Assembly (NCBI GenBank): GCA_019454045.1
Contig: SKCR01018452.1
Location: 245,378-309,377 of the forward strand
Direction: 5' to 3'
Length of the DNA: 64,000 bases
From: Zanthoxylum bungeanum
Taxonomy: Eukaryota; Streptophyta; Magnoliopsida; Sapindales; Rutaceae
Numbering within the stretch: the stretch's first letter is position 1; each line of letters starts with the position of its first letter. Positions 46,129 through 56,635 of this stretch are shown in pieces. Under the pieces are notes generated by a model. It worked only from the letters and a program-made list of their open reading frames with translations, was not told the DNA's origin and did not search any database. A program made the position numbers and the translations under genes.

Positions 46129-46634
46129 TGTTTGCGCAGGTTTTACGCGTGCAGGGAAAAAGAGCGTGTAAGGTTCAAACCTCCTGAGACAAAGTCCCAG
46201 CAAGGGGTGTATTGAATTAAGTGAATAAGCCTCCAAGGGGCACAAGCACACAAGTTACAGTCCTAGGTTACAAGCTAAGAAATAAAAAGATAAAATATGC
46301 TCAATTGAGTCTTCATTTTGTTGTCCTCTTTCTCTCTTGGGGTAGGCGAGCTTTTATATTGCCACTTGATAACCGATTTGAGCAGTTCCACCGTCTTTTT
46401 GCAGTTCTGAGTAGTGCTTGTAACTGCTGGGTCGTGTGCCTTAACTGCCTGATCGTGAAGGAACAACCGCTCAACTGCATCGGGATGAAGATAACTGCAT
46501 CGCACGTTTTCGTTCTGGCAATTGGCTCGATCGTCCTAAGTCTTTTCGTCGCTCTTCGCCCATCGCCCTTCTTCTTTTCGCACTTCCTCTCATTCTAGGA
46601 CGAACTCGCCCTGAGGGGATTTTATCTGCCAACA
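46129..46634 (-). repeat. 5' LTR of G
   Basis: Minus-strand LTR from TGTTGGCAGATAAAATCCCC (46634) to GCGCAAACA (46129), about 506 bp. It has a TATA-like AATATAAAAG at 46350-46360. No second LTR is present, because the 3' side of G is truncated at about 38765. Confidence 0.8.
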
Positions 46635-46707
46635 ATTATTATTTTTATATTAGTCTGTCACCTCATTCTTCGATCTATAGTTAGGGCTAATTTCGATTCA
46701 CTCTCAG

Positions 46708-47103
46708 AGACTTGGGCACCTAACACTGAGAGAACAACTAGGTAATTTGGACACACTCTCAGAGGAAGTAATTGATAGGACTGTTAATACTTTTCTGCAA
46801 CAAGTCGAAGAGGGCACTTGGGAATCTGGTGGATGGCCTCGGACGTATACCGACTACGCAATGTCAAAACTTGCAGTTAATGCTTATACAAGGCTAATGG
46901 GGAAGATGCTGTCCGACTGCCCTGATGGTGAGAAGATTTACATCAACAGTTTCTGCCCGGGCTGGGTGAAGACTGCTATGACAGGTTGGGCAGGGAATAT
47001 TTCAGCTGAGGATGGTGCTGACACGGGAGCATGGCTTGCTCTGCTTCCAGACCAGGCAATAACGGGAAATTTTTTTGGCGAGAGACGTGAGATAAGCTTT
47101 TAA
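46708..47103 (+). pseudogene. Short-chain dehydrogenase/reductase, C-terminal part
   Basis: An open frame of 131 residues ends at a stop at 47101. It reads RLGHLTLREQLGNLDTLSEE, the catalytic Y-x-x-x-K in YTDYAMSKLAVNAYTR, FCPGWVKTAMTGWAGNIS and DTGAWLALLPDQAITGNFF. These mark the plant SDR114C group (carbonyl reductase, (+)-neomenthol dehydrogenase and salutaridine reductase-like), NADPH-dependent cytosolic ketone reductases. The N-terminal half with the cofactor site is not in the window. A CTCTCAG acceptor-like site at 46707 could mark the true exon start. Element G begins 73 bp upstream, so the gene was probably split by G or by a later deletion. It could be the last exon of a live gene only if the rest lies beyond G, which is unlikely. 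Confidence 0.85.
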
Positions 47104-47636
47104 ACCAATTGAGCTGAAGACTATTAGAGATGAGAACAAATTAATTTCTACACCTTGCCTTTTATGTAATGAAGATATTGTTTCATGGATTGTAAAAAAA
47201 ATAATATAAATAAATAAATAAAAGATAAACCGGAGTGAGCAAGAGAAATTGTCAGTGTTGGGATGGAGACAAAATGTGGATGCATATTTTTGTTTGAACC
47301 TCGCCAGAATGGTATTTCAGGCGCTAAACGTGGAAGTATGTAGAACAACAGATTCTTTGCAATTCCTCAAAATAAAAAAATTGTTTACAACCTTCTTCAT
47401 GCTTATGATTGTCCTGGGCTCCTCCTAATTTATTTTGTCTTTGATTTTCTTATTCAGGCTAACGTATCACATCAAAATCTTTTGTCTGTTAAGAGTTTTG
47501 CTGATCTTTTAAAGCAAAGAGCCGTTTATCAACTACATTTTGTTGTGCTTTTGATGCCATGGACTCCGGATGCATATATTAGGCATCGGTGTATACCTTC
47601 TTTCGTTGTTGGATTTTCTTGGTGGGGATATTGATT
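47104..47636 (+). other. Region downstream of the SDR fragment
   Basis: AT-rich, no ORF of note; probably the 3' untranslated region of the SDR gene followed by intergenic sequence. It ends at the 9-bp target duplication of the MULE. Confidence 0.5.
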
Positions 47637-47940
47637 GATGATAAAGAGAAATGATACACTTACTCCTTTTTCTACTTACAACTTTCACATTTTAACTTGT
47701 TTTGGTGAAAGACAGCTATCCGATAATTCTCTTATGTTGATAACCAAATAGATGACCAACTTATAAAAAACAAACCCTAACCCCCAAATTCAACATTTCA
47801 CCAAATCTTAAATCATTTCTTTCTCCAACTCCTGCTCGTAGCTGCCTGTAGTACCGTCGATGGTTCTCCAAATCGTCTATCATTTCTGAGAAATTTTGCG
47901 GCGAGATTAAGAAGAAACCAGCAGTCGGTAACCAGCAGAA

Positions 47941-48217
47941 GATACCACACGAAGAGTGACACCGACGATGATAGCTACACCGAATTCGTCAACTACTAGA
48001 GCTGCAGCAACCTCTCTGAAAGACAACATGATGGAATCGGCAGTGAATCTGAGTCATAGGCTTCTTGCGGGCTCTGGAGGGGAAACCTATTTCTTATAAG
48101 TCTCTGGAGAGAGCACCATTTTGTGATGCAAACATTTATGGTAATTGCATTAAACCCATCAGCGGAGACAATCGGCCTTGCACTTACTACAATTTCTGCA
48201 AGCGTGGAAGCAGCTGA
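47941..48217 (+). pseudogene. RALF-like peptide gene fragment inside the MULE
   Basis: Two frames together resemble a RALF preproprotein. Frame one (ATG at 47968, stop at 48097) has MMESAVNLSHRLLAGSGGET, like the propeptide block before the mature peptide. Frame two (48086-48217) reads PISYKSLERAPFCDANIYGN, then CIKPISGDNRPCTYYNFCKR and GSS-stop. The ISY start and four cysteines spaced C-x7-C and C-x5-C fit a divergent RALF, an apoplastic peptide that signals through CrRLK1L receptors. The frames join at TATTTCTTATAAG, where a small deletion would explain the shift. No signal peptide is left. The following 140 bp, with AATAAA-type sequence, may be its 3' UTR. RALF assignment is by motif only. 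Confidence 0.65.
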
Positions 48218-48959
48218 TCGTACCTTAATCAGTCATCATATTCATATATAGATGGCCTCGAGATTCTGAAGCATCCTGCTTTATTTCACATATTATTATA
48301 TATGTTCAGAAAAGAGCAAGATAAATATCGGTGTGATGTTTGTTTGTAATTGAATAAACAGATAAAATGTAAAATATTAAAATTATGTGATTTCTTTTTC
48401 TCTCCTCTCTTTTGCTATTTTATTTTCAAGTCGGAAGGTGGTTCCATGTCAAGCTCAGTTACATGACATATTCCTGAGGCATGGATATGTGCACATATCC
48501 TACAAAATGATCAAATGCAATTAAGATTATGTCCAATTCCTACCAGAAATCAACTACGGAAATGTATTGTATTTCATTTAGATTTATAAGTCAATTAATT
48601 GTTGGTTTTTAGCTTTTTAACTCCTAAATTAAAAAATTTGACCTCTTAGAATTTTAATCCTGGCACCACCTCTGCTTTTAATTGTTGATTGTTATGCTTT
48701 TCATGTCAACAGGAAGTTCAGCAATAACAAATATAGCTTAGATTGAATCGTTTTCAGTTTTCATTCTATAGGTTGAGTTTTCAACAATTAAAAGAAAAAA
48801 AAGCTGTCTTATTGAGAACTTTCCTTCCCAATTTCGACCAAAAGGCTTTAGGTATGATTTCCCTGTATTTTTTTTTTAAAAAATAATAAAAAAAAAGATT
48901 CACCAACAATTCCTCTCTCCCAGTTTGCCAATTGGATATTCAAACATTCCCAATTTCCC
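48218..48959 (+). other. Middle of the MULE
   Basis: AT-rich sequence with possible polyadenylation signals (TTGAATAAACAG near 48350) and short poly-A/T runs. No ORF with recognisable similarity. It separates the RALF-like and receptor-like pieces. Confidence 0.5.
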
Positions 48960-49316
48960 ATGGCCACCTTCTTCTTGAGTACTATTTTCTTGATCCCTTT
49001 CCTCTGCCTCCTCCACTCTGCAACAGCCGCAGAAATCCATCCTCCTCCATACGTTCCTACAGATATCATACTACTCAACAGCGAGGAATCATCAAACACC
49101 ACATCATCCGACGGCAGAAACTGGGACGGCGATGCTCACTCCAAATTTTCTGCCTCTATCTCTGCAGCAAAATCGTTTGAATCCAAAGCATCTTATCAGG
49201 ATGACTCTGTTCCCCAAGTTCCGTACATGACATCCCGCATCTTTCCTTATAAAATCACATATACTTTCCCTGTTTCACAAGGTCCAAAATTTCTCCGTAG
49301 TTGGAGAGAGAAATGA
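48960..49316 (+). pseudogene. CrRLK1L (FERONIA-type) receptor kinase, N-terminal fragment inside the MULE
   Basis: A frame of 118 residues from ATG. A signal peptide is clear (MATFFLSTIFLIPFLCLLHS, AATAAE cleavage region). It is followed by the start of a malectin-like ectodomain: YVPTDIILLNSEES, a GRNWDGDAHSKF block, SVPQVPYMTSRIFPYKITYT and FPVSQGPKFLR. These are the first malectin-like blocks of plasma-membrane receptors that bind RALF peptides with LLG co-receptors. The full receptor is over 800 residues. Here the gene sequence ends at KFLR, and the last residues SWREK-stop come from the MULE inverted repeat. It could at most encode a short secreted protein. Confidence 0.85.
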
Positions 49317-49504
49317 TTTAAGATTTGGCGAAATATTGAATTTGGGGTTTAGTGTTTGGTTTTTATACTTTGGTCATGAGCTGTTTGGTTATCAATATAA
49401 GAGAATTCTTGGATAGCTGTCTTTCACCAAAACGCAAGTTAATGTGTCGTTCTGGAAAGTTGGAAGTAGAAAAATGAGTAAGTGTATCATTTCTCGATGA
49501 TAAA

Positions 49505-50112
49505 TGCCGGCGAAACATGTATTCTGCTGTATGATTTAATTTTTTTTTAACTGGATGGTATTTACTACTTTTCCACTGAACAAATAAAGAGCATCCATGA
49601 CAAAGGGTGACTCTAATTGTGAGAGGAGGAATTTCCATTGTATGATTATCTTAGTAGTCTGTAAAAGGACTAAAAGTAGCCAATTTTGTAAGAAAAATAA
49701 CATTTCATTTCGAGTATAATGTCAAATATATTCAAATATTAATGAGGGGGATTTGCTAATATAATCCCCGTGTTTTCATGGTGAGATTGTGACAGAACTC
49801 TTGTTCAAACGCTTGTTTCCTCTTTGATATTTTTCTTGTTGCTTGGTAGGCAAAAGTACGAATGCAGGAAATATTGAGGCAATAATGCAAATATCCAAAA
49901 GTTTTGGGTAAAACAAATTGGGAATTACGTGTCAAACCTTCACAACTCAACGCAAAGCAAAACATTTTTCACTAGCTAGCGTTGCCCAAAGAAAAACTTT
50001 AATAAAAATCAAACAAATGGTCCTGATGAAATCAGAGTAAATTATTGAACTAAACGGCTAATTACAATTTTGAATGTTGTGGTGGTGAGTCCAAAATCCA
50101 AATTGCTGCCAT
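49505..50112 (+). promoter_or_regulatory. Upstream region of CRL
   Basis: About 600 bp between the MULE and the CRL start codon. AT-rich, with no ORF supported. It should hold the CRL promoter and 5' UTR, but no convincing TATA box could be fixed. Confidence 0.4.
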
Positions 50113-53100
50113 ATGGGAATGGACTCGGACTCTGACTCAAACCCGAACGGATGGGGGCGAGCTCAAGGTCTTTTCGTGAAAGCAGCGGTGCTTGTTGGCG
50201 GCGCAATTCTTCTCAAACGACTCACCAAATCCAAGACCCGCTGGGATCATGCCCGTATTGTTGCTGACTCACTCAGTGGCGAGAAGGTACTTCTATTAAA
50301 TTTGCACTTCATTTTTAAAAAATTAATTAAATTTTGTTTCTTTTTGAAATTAAATTTTGTTATTGTTGTTGCTGGGAGATAGTTCTCGAAGGAACAGGCG
50401 TCGAGAGATCCTGATAATTTCTTCAACATCAGGTACTTTATTTTTACTTTATATTCAGTTGGTATTTGCTCCTTTACTTACATGATTTATTTTTAAAAAA
50501 AAAATTAAATTAATGTGCAGAATGCTTACATGCCCGGCAGCTGAGATGGTTGATGGTTCGAAGCTTTTATATCTTGAGCAAGTTAGTTTTACCGAATCAC
50601 CTTCAGTTTTCAAATTTTTTTAGAATGGGCCAATTTTTATGTGGATTCTTTCTTTTTCCCCCTATTGTTAGGCATTTTGGAGGACTCCTCAGAAGCCCTT
50701 TCGACAGGTTTGTTATGTGGCTTATCATCTTTGATGAATACATGCATTTCAAACATGATTTTGATGTTACATGCTTTTGTGTGTTGGTGTGTCGACTTGT
50801 TACAAAGAGCTTCTAGGAAATGTGTTATTTTCGAAATAGTACTTGTCTTTTAGAAAAGTTCTGACAGTTTTAATGTTACAGAGGTTTTATATGGTGAAGC
50901 CTTGCCCAAAAGAATTGAAATGTGACGTTGAGGTAGGCTTCTAATCTTATTTGTGAATTCAGTAATAAACATGCATGTATTGCATCGTGTTACAATGTGA
51001 TCTCTTTCTTATAGTTGAGTGCTTGAAGATTTTCTTTTTCATGTTCGAGTAGGCAGATTTAGACACTTTTCATGGTGCAATTATCATTCTTGCAATGATT
51101 GTTCTTAATGTCATAAGTGAGAGCGTGTACATATGAGAGTGAGACATAAAGCATGCTGTATTTTAAAACTACATTTTATGTTGATTGCACCCTGTGTTGT
51201 TAGAAATGTGGACTTTAAAATTTGCAGACTCTCAGACAGGGGGACCTAGGGCCGACTGCTTAATATTACTTGTTTGTGATGAATTATCTATTTTATATTT
51301 TGAAGAATTTATAAAATGATTTATTCTTGTGGAATATATGTGGCACAAATTATCAGTTACACGTGCTACATATTGTTTCTATTAGTAATGTGATTGTTTC
51401 AGTTGTCCCCCATTATCAATATCATTGTTATGTCACGTATGCTTGGTGGCACAGCTTTTTTAGATTTCACTATTCAAACTTAAAATCAGTTGTGAAAATT
51501 GGTGCCATAATTAGATTTTTTTAAGTTAGATTCGATATCAAAGTTTTGAATGTGATTTTATTGTTCTTGGAAAATTCAATTTGTGTCCTATATGCAGTTA
51601 TGCTGAGCTATTATTTCCTTTTTTCTCTTGTAATGCAGTACCATAAGTTTAATTTTTCGGTTGCTTTGGAGCCTTAAGTTAAATATTCTACATTTGATTT
51701 TGAATGGACAGGTAAGTTCCTATGCGATTAGGGAAGTTGAAGAATATAAAAATTTCTGTGATCGGCCTAGGGATCAGCGCCCACTACCTGAAGAAGTTAT
51801 TGGTGTGAGTCCTCTTGTCATATGCAATTTCAATTTCAATTTTTGAGTGTTAGAATCATATGTTTGGGCATTGGACTTTGAGGAGATTTTATGAATTTTC
51901 TGCTCACTTGGGTACATACATTTATAATTAGTGTCTTGAATAATCAAAGCTTTAACTTTCAACTTTGAAGGCCTTTATTACAGTTGATGAAGTTACTGTG
52001 GCCAGAATGTTATGTTATTAAATATTTATTACTTTTAAGAACTGACAAATAACTCTCTGAATCATTTTTCTCTTTCTTTTTTCTCTATCTAGTTTGTGGC
52101 TAGTTATAGCTATCAATCAAATGATCATTCTGCTCTACATTTGGAGTTATGGTTAATAAATTAATGTAGAAGAATAAACATGGATGGAGATCATCCTCAA
52201 CCATGATTGTCAAAGGCGCGCCTCAGGTTCAAGCTCAGACTACTGCGCCTCATGAAGGCCAAGCGACCATCTTGCCTAAGCGCGCCTCATAAAAATTTGT
52301 GAGAAAACCCTACCCGAATTGACCCACCCAACTTGAAATCAAGTTGTTTAACATTTATTAAATAAATTAAGATAGATTTTGGGATGGGTTTTAAATTTCG
52401 ACAAACACATTATTTATCTATTCAGTATTTGTATTATTGTAATTGTTTTTTTTTTTTTATATATTTTTCAATGATTTCTCTTTGTTTTAGTTGACTGGAT
52501 TTTTTTTTGGCAATTTGCGCCTTACCTTCATCAGGCGCACGCCTTGTGCCTTGAGGCGCGCGCCAAGGACCTATGACTTCTTGCGCCTTGCGCCTTTAAT
52601 AACATTGTCCTTAACATAAAATGTTTGTTGTGTTCATTCATCAACAAGAAAAGCTAAATATATGTGAGACTGTTAAGTTTTATTCTTAATCTTTGAAGAT
52701 CTAGTTACTTCCCAGTAATTTGATTTAAATATAATTCTACGATGGTGGATGATCCAGTTTGTGAACTTTAGTTAGCACATTTCTTTACTGCAACTCATAA
52801 AATAACACTGCTCTAGTGCTCTTGTTTTTATATGAGTTAAGCCCATGAAGTATTTGGCTGGAAAATTATGTGTTTAATTGATTCAGTTTGCAGACATTGT
52901 TACATAGGATACTGGGAGATAAACTCTTTGGTTACAGAAACTTATAGCCTCTGCTAACCCTGTACACTGCTGCATTTGGCAGAAAGACATTTTTTTTAGT
53001 TTGTGGGTGAATCTATATATATATATGTATAGGCAGAGATGATATGTTCAATTTTCATTTGCATGGTTTCATTGTATTCCTCTTTATTACATCATGTACA

Positions 53101-53690
53101 GGACATTGGGGAGCATTTGACAACTATACATCTCAAACGCTGTGATCGTGGAAAACGCTGCTTATATGAAGGTTCAACTCCACCAGGCGGATTCCCAAAT
53201 TCATGGGTAAGTGTTTACCTTCTTACCTTCATTCAGCCTATATTGCTTTCCCAGCATGACCTGCTGTTCCATATAAACCTGGCTGTGGGCTGTTGAAGTT
53301 TTTGCTTTTCCTGTGGCCTTTTCTGACAAATCTCAACTCTGTGGTTTCTTTAGCAGAATGGCGCAACCTACTGTACTTCTGACCTTGCGGTCATGAAAAA
53401 TAACGAAATACATACCTGGGATAGGGGCTTTGACGATGATGGAAATCAAGTTAGTTTTCAATTTTTTTTTCCTTTTCTTTCACTGGAGATATGCTTAATG
53501 GTATAGCGAGAAGGGTTTTAGTAGTAAGCATCTAATTTTATCTCTGCAGGTCTGGGGAGTGAAGGCAGGTCCATATGAATTCAAGCCAGCACCTAGTTCT
53601 AGTTATAATGACATGTTCTCCCCTTTGAATTTCCCTCCGCAGCAGTCCTTGGAGAAGAGAATTGAAGGATCCTTTGTCTTGCAAGAATGA
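50113..53690 (+). CDS. CRL: Chloroplast outer-envelope protein CRL (CpcT/CpeT family)
   Basis: Nine exons with GT-AG introns and joined frame: 50113-50286, 50383-50432, 50521-50581, 50672-50707, 50882-50932, 51712-51804, 53102-53206, 53357-53449, 53550-53690, encoding 267 residues. It matches the plant CRUMPLED LEAF protein, a relative of cyanobacterial chromophore lyases, anchored in the outer plastid envelope and needed for plastid division and normal cell division. Landmarks: one N-terminal membrane segment (LFVKAAVLVGGAILLKRLTK, residues 20-39), EQASRDPDNFFNIRMLTCPA, LYLEQAFWRTPQKPFRQRFY, FCDRPRDQRPLPEEVIGDIG, CDRGKRCLYEGSTPPGGFPN and WNGATYCTSDLAVMKNNEIH. All splice joints preserve these blocks. 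No defect is seen; this is the only clearly functional host gene here. Intron 6 (1297 bp) carries a GC-rich repeat. The exon-8 acceptor is a NAGNAG (TAGCAG). Confidence 0.96.
52205..52610. repeat. GC-rich repeat-type insertion in CRL intron 6
   Basis: Both ends are unusually GC-rich in an AT-rich intron. The left part has CAAAGGCGCGCCTCAGG and CTGCGCCTCATGAAGGCC; the right part has GCGCCTTACCTTCATCAGGC and TTGCGCCTTGCGCCTTTAAT, which is roughly the inverse. The termini are imperfect (AAAGGCGC on both sides) and no sure target duplication was found. A degraded MITE is the likely explanation. Confidence 0.45.
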
Positions 53691-54185
53691 TAACTCGATA
53701 CATGTAACTGCAGTATGTAAATTTACAACTTTTAGTTATCTGTTAAATTATTTTCTAGGCCAACAAGTCCCTGGATTTTTTTTATCAACTTTGTTTTGCT
53801 GATATCATACACTAATCATGGTACACTGGAGAAACATTCATCGGGTAGGCACATTTAGATTCATTATCCACCCTAGAATTAAGAAGCGAGTTTAGTTAGC
53901 AAAAGAATAGTATGGAGGAGAGTTTCAATCACTTAATGTGCGTCAGTTGTGTTATAGTGAAATTAAGGTTGAGGTGTGATGCATTTATAATTTTTCACAT
54001 TTGCTTTAAGCAATGTTTTAAAAAACATTAGGCGATAGACGTACGGTGGAGGAGTCACACCTAGACCTTCTAGGGGGTGTCAAAACAAATGCGCTAGGTG
54101 GCTCTAGCGGTTTTTTTCTTTTTTTAATTCAATTTATTTATTTTTAATCATATAAAGATTGATGGAGGAATAAATGGGTTCAATA
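53691..54185 (+). other. 3' flank of CRL
   Basis: 3' UTR and intergenic sequence. Around 54010-54120 there is a small GC-richer patch (AACATTAGGCGATAGACG, AAATGCGCTAGGTGGCTC) that resembles the kind of repeat found in intron 6. No gene. Confidence 0.5.
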
Positions 54186-55011
54186 CTTCATGTTGACGGC
54201 TGATTTTGGTCTCGGGGTAATATGGGAATATCACCTCCGAGGCTAATCCTCCTTCAACGGTGAATTTGTTTGGTTATGGGGGACCAAAAGCAAATTTAGC
54301 GGGAGACGGGAAAACACACCAATCGACAAAGAGATTTAACGTGGTTCGGTGGATTTTGGGATCCGACCTACGTCCACGGACAAGAACAGGGTGGTACTTT
54401 TTATTTACTCAAATACACCTCTCAGACCTCTCCTTTGCTCTTACAAATTGGAACTTTAATCCCTCACTCTTGTGATGATTTTTCAGATGTCTTCAACTTG
54501 TTCCTCTACACTCACTTTACCCTCCTATTTATAATGGTGAAGAAATCAGATTCCTATTTGTACAAGAATTCCCAATTGGAGATGGTCTCCTTTTCCTGTC
54601 AGGATTCCTAGTCAAAACTATTCCCTTTTCCCATAAGGATTCCTAATCAAAACTACATTTACTTCCTTTATCCTATTAGGATATTAAGTTATTACTTTAC
54701 CCCATTAAAGTAGGACAACTTATCCCTTTTCCGCAAGAATAGGATGCTTTATCTTCCTGAGCACGCCTCGTCATGTGCTCGGTCTTCATGAGGTCGGTCA
54801 TGATAGTCATTTGAACTGAGAATGCTGCTGTCGATCTGATAATGCTCAGTCATCCGATCTCAAGTGCTCGGCCATTTAGTATAAAGTGCTCGGCCTCTTA
54901 CCGTCAAGTTGTCGGGTCGGCTTTAACGGTCTCGATCAATGGAGTTACCCCTTTTACCCCTGTCGTGTTGTTTAAATAACATAGTGCCCGAAAAACACCA
55001 TCAACACTTCA
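54186..55011. repeat. Solo LTR with 5-bp target duplication
   Basis: An 816-bp unit from TGTTGACGGCTGATTTTGG (54191) to CACCATCAACA (55006) has TGTTGA...TCAACA ends. It is flanked by CTTCA at 54186-54190 and 55007-55011. It contains the LTR-typical GATTTAACGTGGTTCGGTGG and CCTACGTCCACGG. No internal domain is present, so it is a product of LTR-LTR recombination. Confidence 0.88.
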
Positions 55012-55494
55012 ATTTTAACAATTTCATATGAAAGTGTCCTGTTATAAACTTCCACCATAATCACTGTTATTCCGGATCATGTAATACTATTATGCTTTAT
55101 GAGACATGAGAGGAACACAAGGAATTGACGAGGGAAAATATTATTATTATTTTCTTATTTCAGGCTAAAGACGTCAGAATATAATAATACACGTGAGAAT
55201 TTCCAAAATCTCAGATTTACAATCTTAAAAAAATTCTCTCGTGTATGCAAAGTAGCTATGAAAGCATTTATGATGCTTCATCATAGGCATTTCTATTATT
55301 AAATAATTGAAATGGCCTTTGGTAAGATACCCTGGGTATTTGATACACAGGGCCACGTGCAAAGGCCGCAAAAATACTAATTTGAATTATGGTATGAAAA
55401 AAAAATAGCACGGTAAAAAAATGAAATTCATCGACAATTAGTGTATTTCCCATAAAACCGTGCACACCCGCAAGCACCACCAAGCTAAATTGCC
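55012..55494. other. Intergenic sequence between solo LTR and hAT MITE
   Basis: AT-rich, with no feature I can support. The short minus-strand frame at 55268-55483 has no recognisable domain. Confidence 0.4.
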
Positions 55495-55968
55495 CCCATA
55501 GCTAAGGGTGGCAAAAAAGCCCACGACCCGGCCCGGCCCGGTAAGCCCGGCCCGCGGGCTTAAAAGCCCGGGCCGGGCCTTAAAATGAAAGCCCGGCACG
55601 GGCCCGGGCCCGGCCCGGCCCGGCCCGGCCAAAATTAAAAAAAAAATAAAAAAACATAAATATATATATTTTTTAATATGCTTGTATCATATTTATTTAT
55701 TTTTAGTATTTAAATTGTTAATTTATCAATAAAATTTGTCATTTATTTATAAATTGTCTTTATATATAGTGTAAATATATTTTATATTTGTATTTTTTTT
55801 AATTTTTTTTTAAAATTCGGGCCTAAAAAAAGCCCTGGCCCAAGCCCGACCCGTAAGGCACCCGGGTCGGGCTTTTCACGGGCCCGGGCTTTTTTTTGGT
55901 TGGCCGGGCTAGGGTCGGGCTTGTAAAAGCCCGGCCCGGCCCGGCCCATTGCCACCCCTACCCATAGC
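55495..55968. mobile_element. GC-rich hAT-type MITE
   Basis: A 458-bp element at 55503-55960 with ends TAAGGGTGGCAA / TTGCCACCCCTA and a perfect 8-bp duplication CCCATAGC at 55495-55502 and 55961-55968. The subterminal parts are dense GGCCCGGCCCGG / AAAGCCCGG repeats around an AT-rich centre. No transposase. Confidence 0.88.
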
Positions 55969-56004
55969 AAGGCTATAATATAGGTAACACTCCATTTTGG
56001 GTGT

Positions 56005-56108
56005 CATTCCGCATCCGACCAGGGCGCATCGCCGGCCCCTATCCGCTTCCCTTTCGACAATTTCAAGTACTCTTTGACTCTCTTTTCAAAGTCTTTTTCA
56101 TCTTTCTC
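56005..56108 (-). pseudogene. 25S rRNA fragment 1 (5' region)
   Basis: The minus strand reads GACTTTGAAAAGAGAGTCAA, TGAAATTGTCGAAAGGGAAG and GGGGCCGGCGATGCGCC, the 25S segment several hundred bases from its 5' end, with A/T-type changes. Confidence 0.85.
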
Positions 56109-56114
56109 ATTTTT

Positions 56115-56245
56115 CGACCCGCAGTAGGGGCCTTTTGGTCCCCCAGAGGCACGTAGCGTAGGCCAAGCCCCGCGGCGGAAGAGCCGCGATGGGCGCCTTG
56201 AAGTGTAATTCCCACCGAGCGGCGGGTAAAATCCTTTACAGACAA
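56115..56245 (+). pseudogene. 25S rRNA fragment 2 (near the 3' end)
   Basis: CGACCCGCAGTAGGGGCC, GCCTTGAAGTGTAATTCCCA and GCGGCGGGTAAAATCCTTTA match the last part of 25S rRNA, in the opposite orientation to fragment 1. Confidence 0.85.
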
Positions 56246-56353
56246 CGCGTATGAATGGATTAATGAGATTCTCACTATCACTGTCTACTATCAAGGGAAA
56301 CCACAGCCAATGGAACAGGCTTGGAAGAATCAGCGGGGAAAGAAGACCCTGTT
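56246..56353 (+). pseudogene. 25S rRNA fragment 3 (3' domain core)
   Basis: GCGTATGAATGGATTAATGA, CTGTCTACTATCAAGGGAAA and CAGCGGGGAAAGAAGACCCT belong to the conserved peptidyl-transferase-region approach of 25S rRNA. In real 25S this lies upstream of fragment 2, so the order is inverted. Confidence 0.87.
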
Positions 56354-56589
56354 ATAATTTCATTTTTTACCGTGTCATTTCGAATTTTACGATTTCACAA
56401 TTCATTTTTGGATTTTATAAACCCACCAATAAAGTTTCACCTCGTTCCGAACATTTTTAATATTTTTTCGAAATTTCTAAACTTTTATTACTTAAAAAAT
56501 AAAATTAATATTTTTCGGGACTCTGAATGGAGTTCCGCTTTCTTTCACATGTATCCTTTCAATTTCTCTACCCCCACGTAAAAAATTAG

Positions 56590-56635
56590 CCCCAGGCGCG
56601 GACGGTACTCGATCCTCCAGATTTTCAAGGGCCGC
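56590..56635 (-). pseudogene. 25S rRNA fragment 4
   Basis: GGTACTCGATCCTCCAGATT and TTCAAGGGCCGC are the reverse complement of the 25S segment that reads GCGGCCCTTGAAAATCCGGA in intact genes. Confidence 0.7.

Larger units (their letters stand above)
47637..49504 (+). mobile_element. Pack-MULE with RALF-like and CrRLK1L-like fragments
   Basis: Terminal inverted repeats of about 185-195 bp (47646-47830 and 49300-49495) both start GAGAAATGATACACTTACTC reading inward and share TTTTGGTGAAAGACAGCTAT, ATTCTCTTAT and CCAAATCTTAAATCATTTCT. They are flanked by a perfect 9-bp direct repeat GATGATAAA at 47637-47645 and 49496-49504. Long TIRs plus a 9-bp duplication are the hallmark of Mutator-like elements (established). 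No transposase is present; the 1.85-kb body carries two plant gene fragments in the same orientation, so it is a non-autonomous Pack-MULE. Confidence 0.9.

Noticed and set aside
49363..49638. Minus-strand frame of 91 codons next to the MULE
   Set aside because: It crosses the MULE terminus and target duplication and has no recognisable domain.
56004..56294. Minus-strand frame of 96 codons
   Set aside because: It is a translation of 25S rRNA fragments.
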